Below the pieces are notes generated by a model. That model was given only the letters and a program-made list of their open reading frames with translations. It ran no database searches and had not been told where the DNA came from. DNA of 32,094 nt from UBA946 sp031550725 (GTDB lineage Bacteria; Bacillota; Clostridia; Oscillospirales; Ruminococcaceae), in NCBI GenBank assembly GCA_031550725.1, contig JAVBOH010000028.1, positions 1 to 32,094 on the forward strand. Reading direction: 5' to 3'. Positions 15,376-22,503 of this stretch are shown here, piece after piece. The number at the start of each line of letters is the position of its first letter. The first letter of the stretch is position 1. The translations under genes and the position numbers were made by a program.

Positions 15376-15909
15376 TTAGTATTCATCTGACCTTGATACC
15401 TGAGAAATCTCAAGTACAGCAAGGGTTTCACGACCGAACATAGATACAGCGACTTCAACAGTCATATCCTCTGTATTAATGTTCTTAACTTCTCCGACAA
15501 AACCTTCCATAGCACCAGTAGAAATCTTAACGCTGTCACCAACCTTAAAGTTAACTTCAACAGTTCTCTCACGTTCAACGCCAAGAGCTGCGACTTCCCT
15601 TTCAGTCAGTGGAACAGGCTTAGACCCAGGGCCTACAAATCCTGTAACGCCTCTGGTATTTCTAACAACATACCATGAATCATCATTGAGCAGCATTTTC
15701 ACAAGAACATAGCCTGGGAAAACCTTTCTCTCAACTTCTTTGGTTTTGTTTGTATCAGTAACCTCAGTAACGAGTTCAGTAGGAACTCTTACCTCAGGTA
15801 TAAGCTCATGAAGCTTTCGGTTATCGACAACCTTAAGAATAGTCTGCGCAACCTTATTTTCATAACCGGAATATGTGTGAATAACATACCACTTTGCTGT
15901 TTCTGACAT
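15376..15909 (-). CDS. nusG: Transcription termination/antitermination protein NusG
   Basis: NusG binds the RNA polymerase clamp, affects pausing and couples transcription to translation through S10. The 177-residue product has the NGN domain (AKWYVIHTYSGYENKVAQTI, FPGYVLVKMLL, VRNTRGVTGFVGPGSKPVPL) and a C-terminal KOW domain (VKISTGAMEGFVGEVKNINT). I chose the ATG giving MSETAKWYVIH; an earlier in-frame ATG 7 codons upstream falls on the AAAGGA ribosome binding site. It is followed by rplK as in most Firmicutes. Confidence 0.96.
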   Translation of the reverse strand: MSETAKWYVIHTYSGYENKVAQTILKVVDNRKLHELIPEVRVPTELVTEVTDTNKTKEVERKVFPGYVLVKMLLNDDSWYVVRNTRGVTGFVGPGSKPVPLTEREVAALGVERERTVEVNFKVGDSVKISTGAMEGFVGEVKNINTEDMTVEVAVSMFGRETLAVLEISQVSRSDEY

Positions 15910-15950
15910 TCTTAAAATCATTCCTTTCAAAATTCACACTGCATAAATGT

Positions 15951-16262
15951 TTACTGACCGATATTAACAATCAGCTTAAACAAAGCAGTAAGGCCACTGT
16001 CGATTCCCCAGATTGCAAGACCGCTAACGCACATTCCCACAACTACAACAATCGTATTGTTGACAACCTTCTTCTTTGAAGGCCATACAACTTTTTTGAT
16101 TTCACTCTTGAGCTCTTTGAAGTACTTTACCACAGGGTTCTGCTTTTTGCCCTTAGACTTTGAGTCCTTGCCTGATGTTTTAGCTTTTTTATTAACTATC
16201 TTATCAGCCTTAGTCTCAGCCTGTGCAATGATGGAGTTCTTTGACTTTTTTGAATCAGCCAT
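15951..16262 (-). CDS. secE: Preprotein translocase subunit SecE
   Basis: SecE clamps SecY in the protein-conducting channel. The 103-residue product has a long Lys/Ser-rich cytosolic N-terminus (residues 1-45), the amphipathic VKYFKELKSEIKKVVWPSKK helix that defines SecE, and one C-terminal membrane helix (about residues 68-100). The gene lies between rpmG and nusG with short gaps. Confidence 0.95.
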   Translation of the reverse strand: MADSKKSKNSIIAQAETKADKIVNKKAKTSGKDSKSKGKKQNPVVKYFKELKSEIKKVVWPSKKKVVNNTIVVVVGMCVSGLAIWGIDSGLTALFKLIVNIGQ

Positions 16263-16278
16263 TCCCTACGCACCTCAC

Positions 16279-16428
16279 TTACTTGGTTTCTTTGTGAAGA
16301 GTATGCTTTTTGCAGAACTTGCAGTGTTTGCTCATCTCAAGTCTGTCCGGATCATTCTTCTTGTTTTTCTTTGTGTTGTAGTTACGCTGTTTGCACTCTG
16401 TGCAAGCTAATGTTACCTTTACTCTCAT
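16279..16428 (-). CDS. rpmG: 50S ribosomal protein L33, zinc (4-Cys) form
   Basis: A 49-residue product, MRVKVTLACTECKQRNYNTK followed by KNKKNDPDRLEMSKHCKFCK and a KHTLHKETK end, is L33. Two CxxC pairs (residues 9/12 and 36/39) mark the zinc-binding form, which many Firmicutes replace with a Cys-less paralogue under zinc limitation. The ATG at 16426-16428 has GGAGGTG 7 nt upstream. It is the first gene of the operon and is followed by secE after 16 nt. Confidence 0.95.
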   Translation of the reverse strand: MRVKVTLACTECKQRNYNTKKNKKNDPDRLEMSKHCKFCKKHTLHKETK

Positions 16429-16574
16429 ATCGGCACCTCCTATTAATCGTTTCGATTTACAAGGAATACGTTTTGTATTCCCATGCCTCCCTCTATGGCA
16501 AGAATTTTTGAAAACGAGTTTTCAATATGTTTCTTTGTCGAGAGATACTGCCTTTCACGCCTCAAAAAAGCGCA

Positions 16575-16634
16575 AAAAAATAGACCTCTGCAAGAGGTAA
16601 AATAATCATACCATATTTCACATACTTTTGTCAA
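16575..16634 (-). promoter_or_regulatory. rpmG operon promoter with start-proximal hairpin and T-run
   Basis: The minus-strand promoter is TTGACA (16629-16634), an 18-bp spacer and TATGAT (16605-16610). Right at the expected start a 6-bp hairpin ACCTCT/AGAGGT (16584-16598) is followed by CTATTTTTTTG. This resembles an intrinsic terminator at the extreme 5' end of the mRNA and could give early termination or a short RNA. The remaining leader of about 170 nt carries two further 7-bp hairpins before the rpmG ribosome binding site. Confidence 0.7.
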
Positions 16635-16755
16635 GCATTATCATCATATTTTTACGCATTTCCCTAACTTTTATGCAATAATGCCAATCCCACACCGAAA
16701 CACAAGCATAATAAAAACATTTTTTGAAAAAATATATAAAATATATAATGTATAT

Positions 16756-17124
16756 TCAAAACCAAATCGCCTTAACAACAACCCAGATAATCAAAAGCCA
16801 TATAAGCACAATCGGGATAGAATAATACCATTTCTTTGGCTTGCCATCCTGCCATAAATCCTTAGCCTGCTCACGATTTTTCACCAAAACTTCCTCGGGT
16901 ATAAATCTAATGGTAAGTGATATAAAAAGCGGCAGCAGAATAATATCGTCCAGATAACCTAAAACAGGAATAAAATCAGGTATTAAATCAATCGGCGAAA
17001 GTGCATATGCAATAGTAATCCCTGCGAAAATTTTTGCGATAACAGGTGTGTCCTTATCTTTGAGAGATATAAATATAACAGGTATATCCGCTTTTAATTT
17101 TTTTGCACGTTCCTTTAAATTCAT
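16756..17124 (-). CDS. YkvA-like DUF1232 membrane protein
   Basis: The 122-residue protein contains the DUF1232 core AYALSPIDLIPDFIPVLGYL followed by DDIILLPLFISL (about residues 39-72), and a C-terminal membrane helix (about 100-120). DUF1232 proteins are small membrane-associated proteins of unknown function, sometimes linked to envelope stress. The ATG is preceded by GGAGG with 8-nt spacing. It lies between the terminator of the response regulator gene and the rpmG promoter. Confidence 0.85.
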   Translation of the reverse strand: MNLKERAKKLKADIPVIFISLKDKDTPVIAKIFAGITIAYALSPIDLIPDFIPVLGYLDDIILLPLFISLTIRFIPEEVLVKNREQAKDLWQDGKPKKWYYSIPIVLIWLLIIWVVVKAIWF

Positions 17125-17160
17125 ACAAAAATCCTCCGAGTTTTACACATATGATTAAAA

Positions 17161-17188
17161 CAAAGCCGCCTTACAAAAGACGGCTTTG
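17161..17188 (-). terminator. Terminator of the response regulator gene
   Basis: A 12-bp stem (CAAAGCCGTCTT / AAGGCGGCTTTG on the minus strand, one wobble) with a 4-nt loop is followed by TTTTAAT, 17 nt past the response regulator stop. Confidence 0.85.
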
Positions 17189-17205
17189 CTTAATCCATTC
17201 AAAAA

Positions 17206-17895
17206 TCATTCTGACTCAGACATACGATATCCAATTCCCGAAATAGTATGGATATACTTAGGTTCACTAGGATTTTCTTCAACCTTTTTACGAATGTTAG
17301 TCATATTAACACGCAAAATCTTATTATCACCGCTGACATTTGCCCCCCAGACACTTTCGATAATGTCATCATGGCTGATAACCTTGCCTGCACTCTGACT
17401 AAGCATAGCAATAATCTTATATTCATTCTGTGTCAGATGAATAACCTCACTGCCTCTTGTAATCAACCTCTTATCAAAATCAATAACAAGGTCGCCGCTC
17501 TTGTAAATGCTCTTTTCTAAATCACGGTTCTGTCGTCTTAATGCGGTTCTGATTCTTGCCAAAAATTCAGGAGTATCAAAAGGCTTTGTCATATAATCGT
17601 CAGCGCCTAAATCAAGTGCTTTAACCTTATCTTCTCCCAAATCTCTCGCAGATAAAACAATAATAGGCACAGCAGACCTTTGTCTTATGTTTTTGATAAC
17701 TTCTGTTCCGTCAAAATCAGGTAGTCCCAAATCGAGAAGAAGTAAATCAGGAGAGCCACTTTTTGCAATTTCAATTGCTTCTGTTGCGGTTCTTGCGGTT
17801 AGTGTTGTATAATTATATGTAACAAGTACCTCATTAATAAACTCACTAATATTGTTGTCATCTTCAACAATTAAAATACGTGGTTTATTTTCCAT
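17206..17895 (-). CDS. OmpR/KdpE-type response regulator, orphan
   Basis: A two-component DNA-binding regulator of 229 residues. The receiver domain has the acidic pair Asp12/Asp13, phosphoacceptor Asp55 in LLLLDLGLPD, Ser82 and Lys104 in ADDYMTKPF; the C-terminal winged helix carries VIHLTQNEYKIIAMLSQSAG and IHTISGIGYRM. DLGLPDFDG and SAVPIIVLSAR resemble KdpE. No histidine kinase or kdpFABC genes lie nearby, so its partner is elsewhere or it takes phosphate otherwise. The ATG at 17893-17895 is preferred because AAAAGGGG lies 9 nt upstream. The divergent neighbour is the DUF1538 gene, a possible target. Confidence 0.9.
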   Translation of the reverse strand: MENKPRILIVEDDNNISEFINEVLVTYNYTTLTARTATEAIEIAKSGSPDLLLLDLGLPDFDGTEVIKNIRQRSAVPIIVLSARDLGEDKVKALDLGADDYMTKPFDTPEFLARIRTALRRQNRDLEKSIYKSGDLVIDFDKRLITRGSEVIHLTQNEYKIIAMLSQSAGKVISHDDIIESVWGANVSGDNKILRVNMTNIRKKVEENPSEPKYIHTISGIGYRMSESE

Positions 17896-18379
17896 CGCCA
17901 AAATCCCCTTTTCGATATATTTTATATATCGGATAAATAAATCATATCAAATAGGTAAGAAAAGAAACTAAAATTCAACTAATTTTTAACATGATTTACC
18001 AATACCAAAACAGTATTGTATCCTACTTATCTAATATATTTCATTATATCACATAATAAATCAAAAAGGGAGATTTTTTATCAAATTTAATAAATTTCGT
18101 CGATTTTCATGACTTTGCACAAACATATTTTGTGTTAAACGTTTAATTTAAACAAACGAAATATCCAAATTTTGCATAAGTTTGTACATAATTACAATTA
18201 TTTACACATAGTTTACAGTAAATCATTTGCAATTTATCACAAAAGTATGTTATAATGATTTTATTGTATATTAAATAGGTATATTGAATATTTGTGACAA
18301 AGGCGTCAACCGAAATGATGGGGGGTGCCTTAAAACTTTTAACTTAACAATATACGAAAATCAGAAAGGATTGGTGATT
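17896..18379. promoter_or_regulatory. Divergent regulatory region, response regulator / DUF1538
   Basis: A 484-nt AT-rich region. On the minus strand an 8-bp hairpin CGATATAT/ATATATCG (17913-17931) sits directly upstream of the response regulator ribosome binding site. On the plus strand TTGCAA (18227-18232), an 18-bp spacer and TATAAT (18251-18256) form the likely DUF1538 promoter, giving a leader of about 117 nt that contains AAGGC...GCCTT complementary segments and a GGGGGGTGCC run. I could not match this leader to a riboswitch family. Confidence 0.6.
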
Positions 18380-19978
18380 TTGCAGCATAACCTAAGAGAA
18401 AAAATAATTGAATCGTTGTCGTCAGTACTGCCGATTACCGTTATTGTACTGATTCTGACAATATCTCTTGTTCCGGCAACAGGAGAAATGTTCTTCATGT
18501 TTGTAATCGGGTCAATTTTCCTGATATTTGGCATAGGACTATTCACACTTGGTGCAGACCAGTCAATGATAGTCATAGGAGAGCAGATAGGCAAAAACAT
18601 TACAAAGCTGAAGAAAATATACTTCATAATTCCTGTGATTTTTGCCATCGGTGTATTTATAACCGTCGCAGAGCCGGATTTACAAGTACTTGCAGAGCAA
18701 GCCCCTATTGTTGATACCACTGTACTTATATGGGCAGTTGGCGTAGGTGTGGGTATATTCCTTGTGGTTGCATTTATGCGTATATTCCTGCAAATCAAAT
18801 TATCGTATATATTCCTTGTAATGTATTCGCTTATTTTTATCGTAATACTTTCACCTCTTATCCAGCCAGAGTTCATACCAGTTGCGTTTGACTCAGGCGG
18901 TGTAACAACGGGTCCTATTACAGTGCCGTTTATTATGGCGCTTGGTATTGGTCTTGCCACAGTCCGTGGTGACAAAACGCAGCAGGAGGACAGCTTTGGA
19001 CTTGTAGCTCTATGTTCAATAGGTCCTATTGCAACAGTAATAATACTTGGCATATTCAATAATGCCGACAAGGTTAATGCAGAGCTTGTTACAATACATG
19101 AATATGAAACAGTTGGAGAAGTTTTCTCACTGTTTTTAATAGCGCTGCCGCATTATTTCAAAGAGGTTGCAACAGCGATTGTACCGATAGTTGCGTTCTT
19201 CCTTGTGTTTAATTTTATAGCACTTAAGCTTGATAAAAAATCCGTATTTAAAATTCTAATCGGACTTGTTTACACATATCTAGGACTGGTTGTTTTTCTG
19301 ACTGGTGTTAATGTTGGATTTATGCCAATCGGACAATATATAGGAGAGCAGCTGGCACTTGGAGATAAGCCTTGGCTGCTTGTACCAATCGGTATGGTTA
19401 TTGGTTACTTTATTGTTGCAGCAGAGCCTGCGGTGCACGTTTTAAAGGAGCAGGTTGAAACAATTACGGAAGGCGCAATTTCTGGTAAATCACTTGGCAC
19501 AAGCCTTGCAATTGGTGTATCTGTATCGGTAGGATTATCAATGATAAGAGTACTTACAGGAATTTCGATACTATGGTTTTTAATTCCTGGATATGTTTTT
19601 GCGGTTGCAATGACATTCTTTGTTCCACGAATTTTCACAGCGGTTGCATTTGATGCGGGCGGAGTTGCATCAGGACCAATGACAGCAACATTCCTGCTGC
19701 CGCTTGCAATGGGTGCGTGTGCAGGAATGGGCGGAAATATGACAACAGATGCATTTGGTATTGTTGCAATGGTAGCAATGACACCACTTATAACAATTCA
19801 GCTGCTCGGACTAATAAACATCATAAAAGAAAAGCGTGGTATTACAACAACTGTTGCAGTACAGGCTGAGGCTGTTATTGCTGGTAATATTGATGATGTA
19901 ATTGTAATGAGCCAAACAGAAGCAGAAACGCTGCTAATCACTGACGACAGTGACGACCTTGTTATATTCGATAATTAA
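18380..19978 (+). CDS. DUF1538 polytopic membrane protein with duplicated fold
   Basis: A predicted permease of about 532 residues with roughly 12-14 membrane helices. It contains an internal duplication: ITVAEPDLQVLAEQ in the first half matches IVAAEPAVHVLKEQ in the second, and VAFDSGGVTTGPITVPFIMA matches VAFDAGGVASGPMTATFLLP. This is typical of pseudo-symmetric transporters; the repeated AEP and GGVxxGP motifs are candidates for a substrate or ion site. A hydrophilic acidic tail follows. I recognise the DUF1538 family, whose substrate is unknown to me. I favour the TTG at 18380 because AGAAAGGA lies 9 nt upstream; an ATG at 18284 has no ribosome binding site. The next gene encodes a P-II-like protein. 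Confidence 0.82.
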   Translation: MQHNLREKIIESLSSVLPITVIVLILTISLVPATGEMFFMFVIGSIFLIFGIGLFTLGADQSMIVIGEQIGKNITKLKKIYFIIPVIFAIGVFITVAEPDLQVLAEQAPIVDTTVLIWAVGVGVGIFLVVAFMRIFLQIKLSYIFLVMYSLIFIVILSPLIQPEFIPVAFDSGGVTTGPITVPFIMALGIGLATVRGDKTQQEDSFGLVALCSIGPIATVIILGIFNNADKVNAELVTIHEYETVGEVFSLFLIALPHYFKEVATAIVPIVAFFLVFNFIALKLDKKSVFKILIGLVYTYLGLVVFLTGVNVGFMPIGQYIGEQLALGDKPWLLVPIGMVIGYFIVAAEPAVHVLKEQVETITEGAISGKSLGTSLAIGVSVSVGLSMIRVLTGISILWFLIPGYVFAVAMTFFVPRIFTAVAFDAGGVASGPMTATFLLPLAMGACAGMGGNMTTDAFGIVAMVAMTPLITIQLLGLINIIKEKRGITTTVAVQAEAVIAGNIDDVIVMSQTEAETLLITDDSDDLVIFDN

Positions 19979-20086
19979 TATGTACTGAATAACGTCTGCT
20001 TACAAAATAATTTTTTTTGCGAAAATCATTTTGTAGATATTAATTAAACATAATTTAAATATATCCTAGAAAGGATTCAAACAAAA

Positions 20087-20794
20087 ATGAAAGCTTTATT
20101 TATTATAAGTGAATACGAGCTGCATGATAAAATACCGAAAATTTTATCACGTTTCGACGTTCCGTTTAAACTGCTTGCACATGGCTTTGGTACAGCTGAT
20201 TCATTAGTACTCGATTATCTAGGCTTGGGTGATAACAAAAAAATGATATGCATAGGCATCGTAAATGACAGCAATATCAGCCGAATATACAAGCTGCTTG
20301 AACACCATCTGACTTTGAGCAAGGCAGGAAAGGGTATAGCGTTTACAATACCGATATCCGGTGCGAGTAATACATTAGTTAAAATTTATGATAAGTTAGC
20401 AGTAGGAACAGATATTATGCCTGCTGAAACATCTGAAGGGGTTGTTAATAAAATGGACAGTTGTCAGCATGAACTGATTGTAACGGTTGTTTCAAGAGGA
20501 AGCTTTGAAGTGGTAAAAGAGGCTGCAAAGAGCGCAGGGGCACGAGGCGGCACATTAATGCACTGTCTTGGTATCGGCGGCGAGGAGGCAGCAAAGTTCC
20601 TTGGTATATCAATCCAGCCTGAAAAGGACATGATATTCGTTGTTGTTGGCAAGGATGATAAGGAGGCTGTTATGAAAAGCATTCTATCAGCAACAGGTAT
20701 GCTGACTGACCACAGAGGAGTATGTTTTTCACTTCCTGTTGACTCCGCATATGGTCTTGCGAGCAAGATTGATTTTGAGGATGTTAATTTATAA
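20087..20794 (+). CDS. Tandem P-II-like regulatory protein
   Basis: A 235-residue cytosolic protein made of two GlnB/P-II-like halves: residues about 1-105 (MKALFIISEYELHDKIPKIL...KAGKGIAFTIPI) and about 125-230 (CQHELIVTVVSRGSFEVVKE...DHRGVCFSLPVDSAYG). Both halves have the beta-alpha-beta pattern and end with a G(K/V)(G/C)(I/F) strand as in P-II proteins, but the uridylylation T-loop tyrosine motif is not evident. P-II proteins bind effectors such as ATP/ADP and control partner transporters. The position 108 nt after the DUF1538 gene makes it the likely regulator of that permease. AGAAAGGA precedes the ATG. Confidence 0.75.
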   Translation: MKALFIISEYELHDKIPKILSRFDVPFKLLAHGFGTADSLVLDYLGLGDNKKMICIGIVNDSNISRIYKLLEHHLTLSKAGKGIAFTIPISGASNTLVKIYDKLAVGTDIMPAETSEGVVNKMDSCQHELIVTVVSRGSFEVVKEAAKSAGARGGTLMHCLGIGGEEAAKFLGISIQPEKDMIFVVVGKDDKEAVMKSILSATGMLTDHRGVCFSLPVDSAYGLASKIDFEDVNL

Positions 20795-21034
20795 GGTTAA
20801 CGCAATAGGGACACTATATTATTTTTCTCCATAAAATCATAATGTTACCGTAAGGGTGATTATCAATCGCCCTTACAAATTTTCATTACACTTTCACAAG
20901 CGTCTATAATAATCCCTGCATTAAACGAAATTACATTAAATGGAACAAGTTGTTGTATTTTGGATAATAGCATTTTTTATGTTAAAATCAAGTTAAGTTA
21001 CGGCTAAGATACGGCTAAGATGCCGTTAAATCTA
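20795..21034. other. Non-coding stretch with palindrome and tandem repeat
   Basis: No gene is seen. It holds an intergenic palindrome (20850-20876), a possible promoter TTGGAT (20960-20965), 17 bp, TAAAAT (20983-20988), and a tandem duplication of ACGGCTAAGAT (21000-21021) followed by GCCGTTAA, so that each ACGGC can pair with GCCGT. Confidence 0.5.
20850..20876. repeat. GTAAGGG-type intergenic palindrome
   Basis: A 12-bp stem (GTAAGGGTGATT / AATCGCCCTTAC, one G-T pair) with a 3-nt loop lies 56 nt after the P-II gene. Same family as the other GTAGGG palindromes of the window; may act as a transcript 3' end. Confidence 0.6.
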
Positions 21035-21063
21035 TTGACTAAAGGACTTTTTGTGATTATAAT
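21035..21063 (+). promoter_or_regulatory. Near-consensus promoter upstream of hisA-like gene
   Basis: TTGACT (21035-21040), a 17-bp spacer and a perfect TATAAT (21058-21063). Transcription should start near 21070, only about 40 nt before a strong terminator hairpin. Confidence 0.8.
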
Positions 21064-21069
21064 AAAACC

Positions 21070-21160
21070 ATGGTCAATAAAAGATTAGCCTCTTAAGACC
21101 GATATCTCATAAAAAACGACTTTGCAACATCAGCACTTGCAAGGTCGTTTTTTCTTTTGT
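21070..21160 (+). ncRNA. Candidate ~90-nt leader RNA or small RNA
   Basis: The unit is bounded by a near-consensus promoter and a very strong terminator and has no reading frame of note. Its 5' part contains GGTC and GACC segments able to pair (about 21072 and 21097), and the GACC copy could alternatively pair with GGTC in the terminator 3' arm. It may be an attenuator for the HisA gene or an independent small RNA. I do not recognise the family. Confidence 0.4.
21111..21160 (+). terminator. Strong terminator/attenuator before hisA-like gene
   Basis: A 17-bp stem (AAAAAACGACTTTGCAA pairing with TTGCAAGGTCGTTTTTT, one wobble) with a 9-nt loop (21128-21136) and a TTTTTTCTTTT tail. It ends about 25 nt before the next start codon, so it can only belong to an upstream transcript or an attenuator. 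Confidence 0.85.
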
Positions 21161-21182
21161 AGTTGAAAGGATAATCAAATTT

Positions 21183-21956
21183 ATGAAATTCAGACCATGT
21201 ATAGATATACATAATGGTAAGGTTAAGCAAATAGTCGGCGGAAGTCTTGCCGATAAAAATAATCAGGCAACAGATAATTATGTTTCTGATTATGACGCCT
21301 CATATTATGGCGAATTATATAAAAGTCACAGCTTAAGCGGCGGACATATAATTATCCTCAATAAAGAGGGTACAGAGTTTTATGACGCCGATAAAAAGCA
21401 GGCATTCAGCGCTTTATCAGCATTTGAGGGAGGACTGCAGGTCGGCGGAGGAATAACCGCTGAAAATGCACTCGAATACCTTAATGCAGGTGCATCACAC
21501 GTTATCGTTACATCCTATGTGTTTAAGGATGGAGAAGTAAATCATGATAACCTGAATAAGCTTGTTGGTGTAACTGGCAAAAACCGACTTGTGCTTGATT
21601 TATCCTGTCGCAAGAAGGATGACGGTTTTTATTATATCGTGACAGACAGATGGCAGAGATTTTCAGATACAAAGCTTTGTGATGAGGTTATCGAAGGCTT
21701 GGCAGGATATTGTGACGAATTTCTTATTCATGCTGTTGATGTTGAAGGTAAAGCAAACGGCATTGAAAATGAACTTGTCACTATGCTTGGTAACTGGAAT
21801 GGCTTGCCTGTTACATATGCAGGTGGTATAGGCTCATTCGATGACCTTAATATGCTTAAGAATTCTGGTAAGGGTAATCTTGATTTTACCGTTGGAAGTG
21901 CATTGGATATTTTCGGTGGTAAAATGAAATTTGAGGATGTTGTAAGCTTTCGATAG
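21183..21956 (+). CDS. hisA: HisA isomerase of the eukaryotic HIS6 type
   Basis: Predicted to isomerise the ProFAR intermediate of histidine synthesis. The 257-residue TIM-barrel product begins MKFRPCIDIHNGKVKQIVGG and shares with yeast HIS6 the segments SYYGELYKSHSLSGGH, LQVGGGI, VIVTSYVF, RLVLDLSCRKKDDG, DEFLIHAVDVEGKANGI and FTVGSALDIFGG. Ordinary bacterial HisA lacks the SCRK and FLIHAVDVEG arrangement. It is not in a his operon here. GAAAGGA lies about 10 nt before the ATG, and the gene follows a terminator-like attenuator. Confidence 0.88.
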   Translation: MKFRPCIDIHNGKVKQIVGGSLADKNNQATDNYVSDYDASYYGELYKSHSLSGGHIIILNKEGTEFYDADKKQAFSALSAFEGGLQVGGGITAENALEYLNAGASHVIVTSYVFKDGEVNHDNLNKLVGVTGKNRLVLDLSCRKKDDGFYYIVTDRWQRFSDTKLCDEVIEGLAGYCDEFLIHAVDVEGKANGIENELVTMLGNWNGLPVTYAGGIGSFDDLNMLKNSGKGNLDFTVGSALDIFGGKMKFEDVVSFR

Positions 21957-21984
21957 AATAGATTTTTGTTAAACTGCTCAATTT

Positions 21985-22065
21985 AAAAGGGGCTGTTGCA
22001 CATTTAACCTAAACGGTCAGCCACACAGGGTCGACCGTTTTTCATGTTGTGCAACAGCTCCTTTT
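21985..22065. terminator. Bidirectional terminator between convergent genes
   Basis: Outer arms AAAAGG-GGCTGTTGCACA and TGTGCAACAGC-TCCTTTT form a long stem, and the loop itself holds a second hairpin with AAACGGTC/GACCGTTT arms. It lies exactly between the hisA-like gene and the convergent XRE gene, with A-runs on one side and T-runs on the other, and so can end both transcripts. Confidence 0.8.
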
Positions 22066-22066
22066 A

Positions 22067-22375
22067 TTATATATCTAAAATTTTACGCACTGCCTCCTGC
22101 ATAGGCTCTTTATCTCTGTATGCTTTTATGAGGTTTTTTTCTTCTTCGGTTAATGTCTTTTCTGTGGTATCAATTCTGCCTAAAAGGTAATCGGCGGAAA
22201 CATCTAGGTAATCCGCTATTTTAAGCAGGTTTTTTGATTGAATATCCGCTCCATTTGACATATTAGTAATTGTATTTACACCCATTTTACAATTTTCAAG
22301 CATAGATTTTATGGTAATGCCTTTTAATTTTGCTTGTGTCTTTATTCTATCTACGGTTATATTAGTTTCTGACAT
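22067..22375 (-). CDS. XRE-family regulator, divergon copy 1
   Basis: A 102-residue DNA-binding protein. Residues about 8-67 form a helix-turn-helix domain (ITVDRIKTQAKLKGITIKSM, NTITNMSNGADIQSKNLLKI, ADYLDVSADYLLGR) of the Cro/CI type, with a short charged C-terminus. I chose the ATG at 22373-22375 because AAAGGAG lies 5 nt upstream and the start then aligns with the paralogue at 28690. It is transcribed away from the 92-residue gene at 22504, with 128 nt between, which makes it that gene's likely regulator. Confidence 0.85.
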   Translation of the reverse strand: MSETNITVDRIKTQAKLKGITIKSMLENCKMGVNTITNMSNGADIQSKNLLKIADYLDVSADYLLGRIDTTEKTLTEEEKNLIKAYRDKEPMQEAVRKILDI

Positions 22376-22406
22376 AAAATCTCCTTTGCTTTTGTACAAA
22401 CAGCCA

Positions 22407-22461
22407 AATAACCTTAATTGGTTATTTTAGCATTGACATTAACTTCGTTTAGTGCTATAAT
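22407..22461 (+). promoter_or_regulatory. Consensus promoter and operator-like repeat, divergon copy 1
   Basis: A perfect sigma-A promoter TTGACA (22433-22438), 17 bp, TATAAT (22456-22461) drives the 92-residue gene. Just upstream lies an inverted repeat AATAACC-ttaatt-GGTTATT (22407-22426), placed to bind a regulator between the two divergent starts. Its TAACCAATTAA core, read toward the XRE gene, has a close match in the second copy of this divergon. Confidence 0.75.
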
Positions 22462-22503
22462 AATGATAACAGAAATAGTATTAAGTATGAGAGGACAATA
22501 ATC

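Noticed and set aside
16443..16634. 63-codon minus-strand frame upstream of rpmG
   Set aside because: It includes the promoter and start hairpin of the operon and has no ribosome binding site.
18263..18379. Possible riboswitch in the DUF1538 leader
   Set aside because: A single AAGGC/GCCTT pairing and a G-run are not enough; conserved cores of guanidine, fluoride, ZTP, c-di-GMP and preQ1 switches were not found.
18284..18379. 32-residue N-terminal extension of the DUF1538 protein starting at ATG 18284
   Set aside because: No ribosome binding site and not protein-like; the TTG at 18380 has AGAAAGGA at good spacing.
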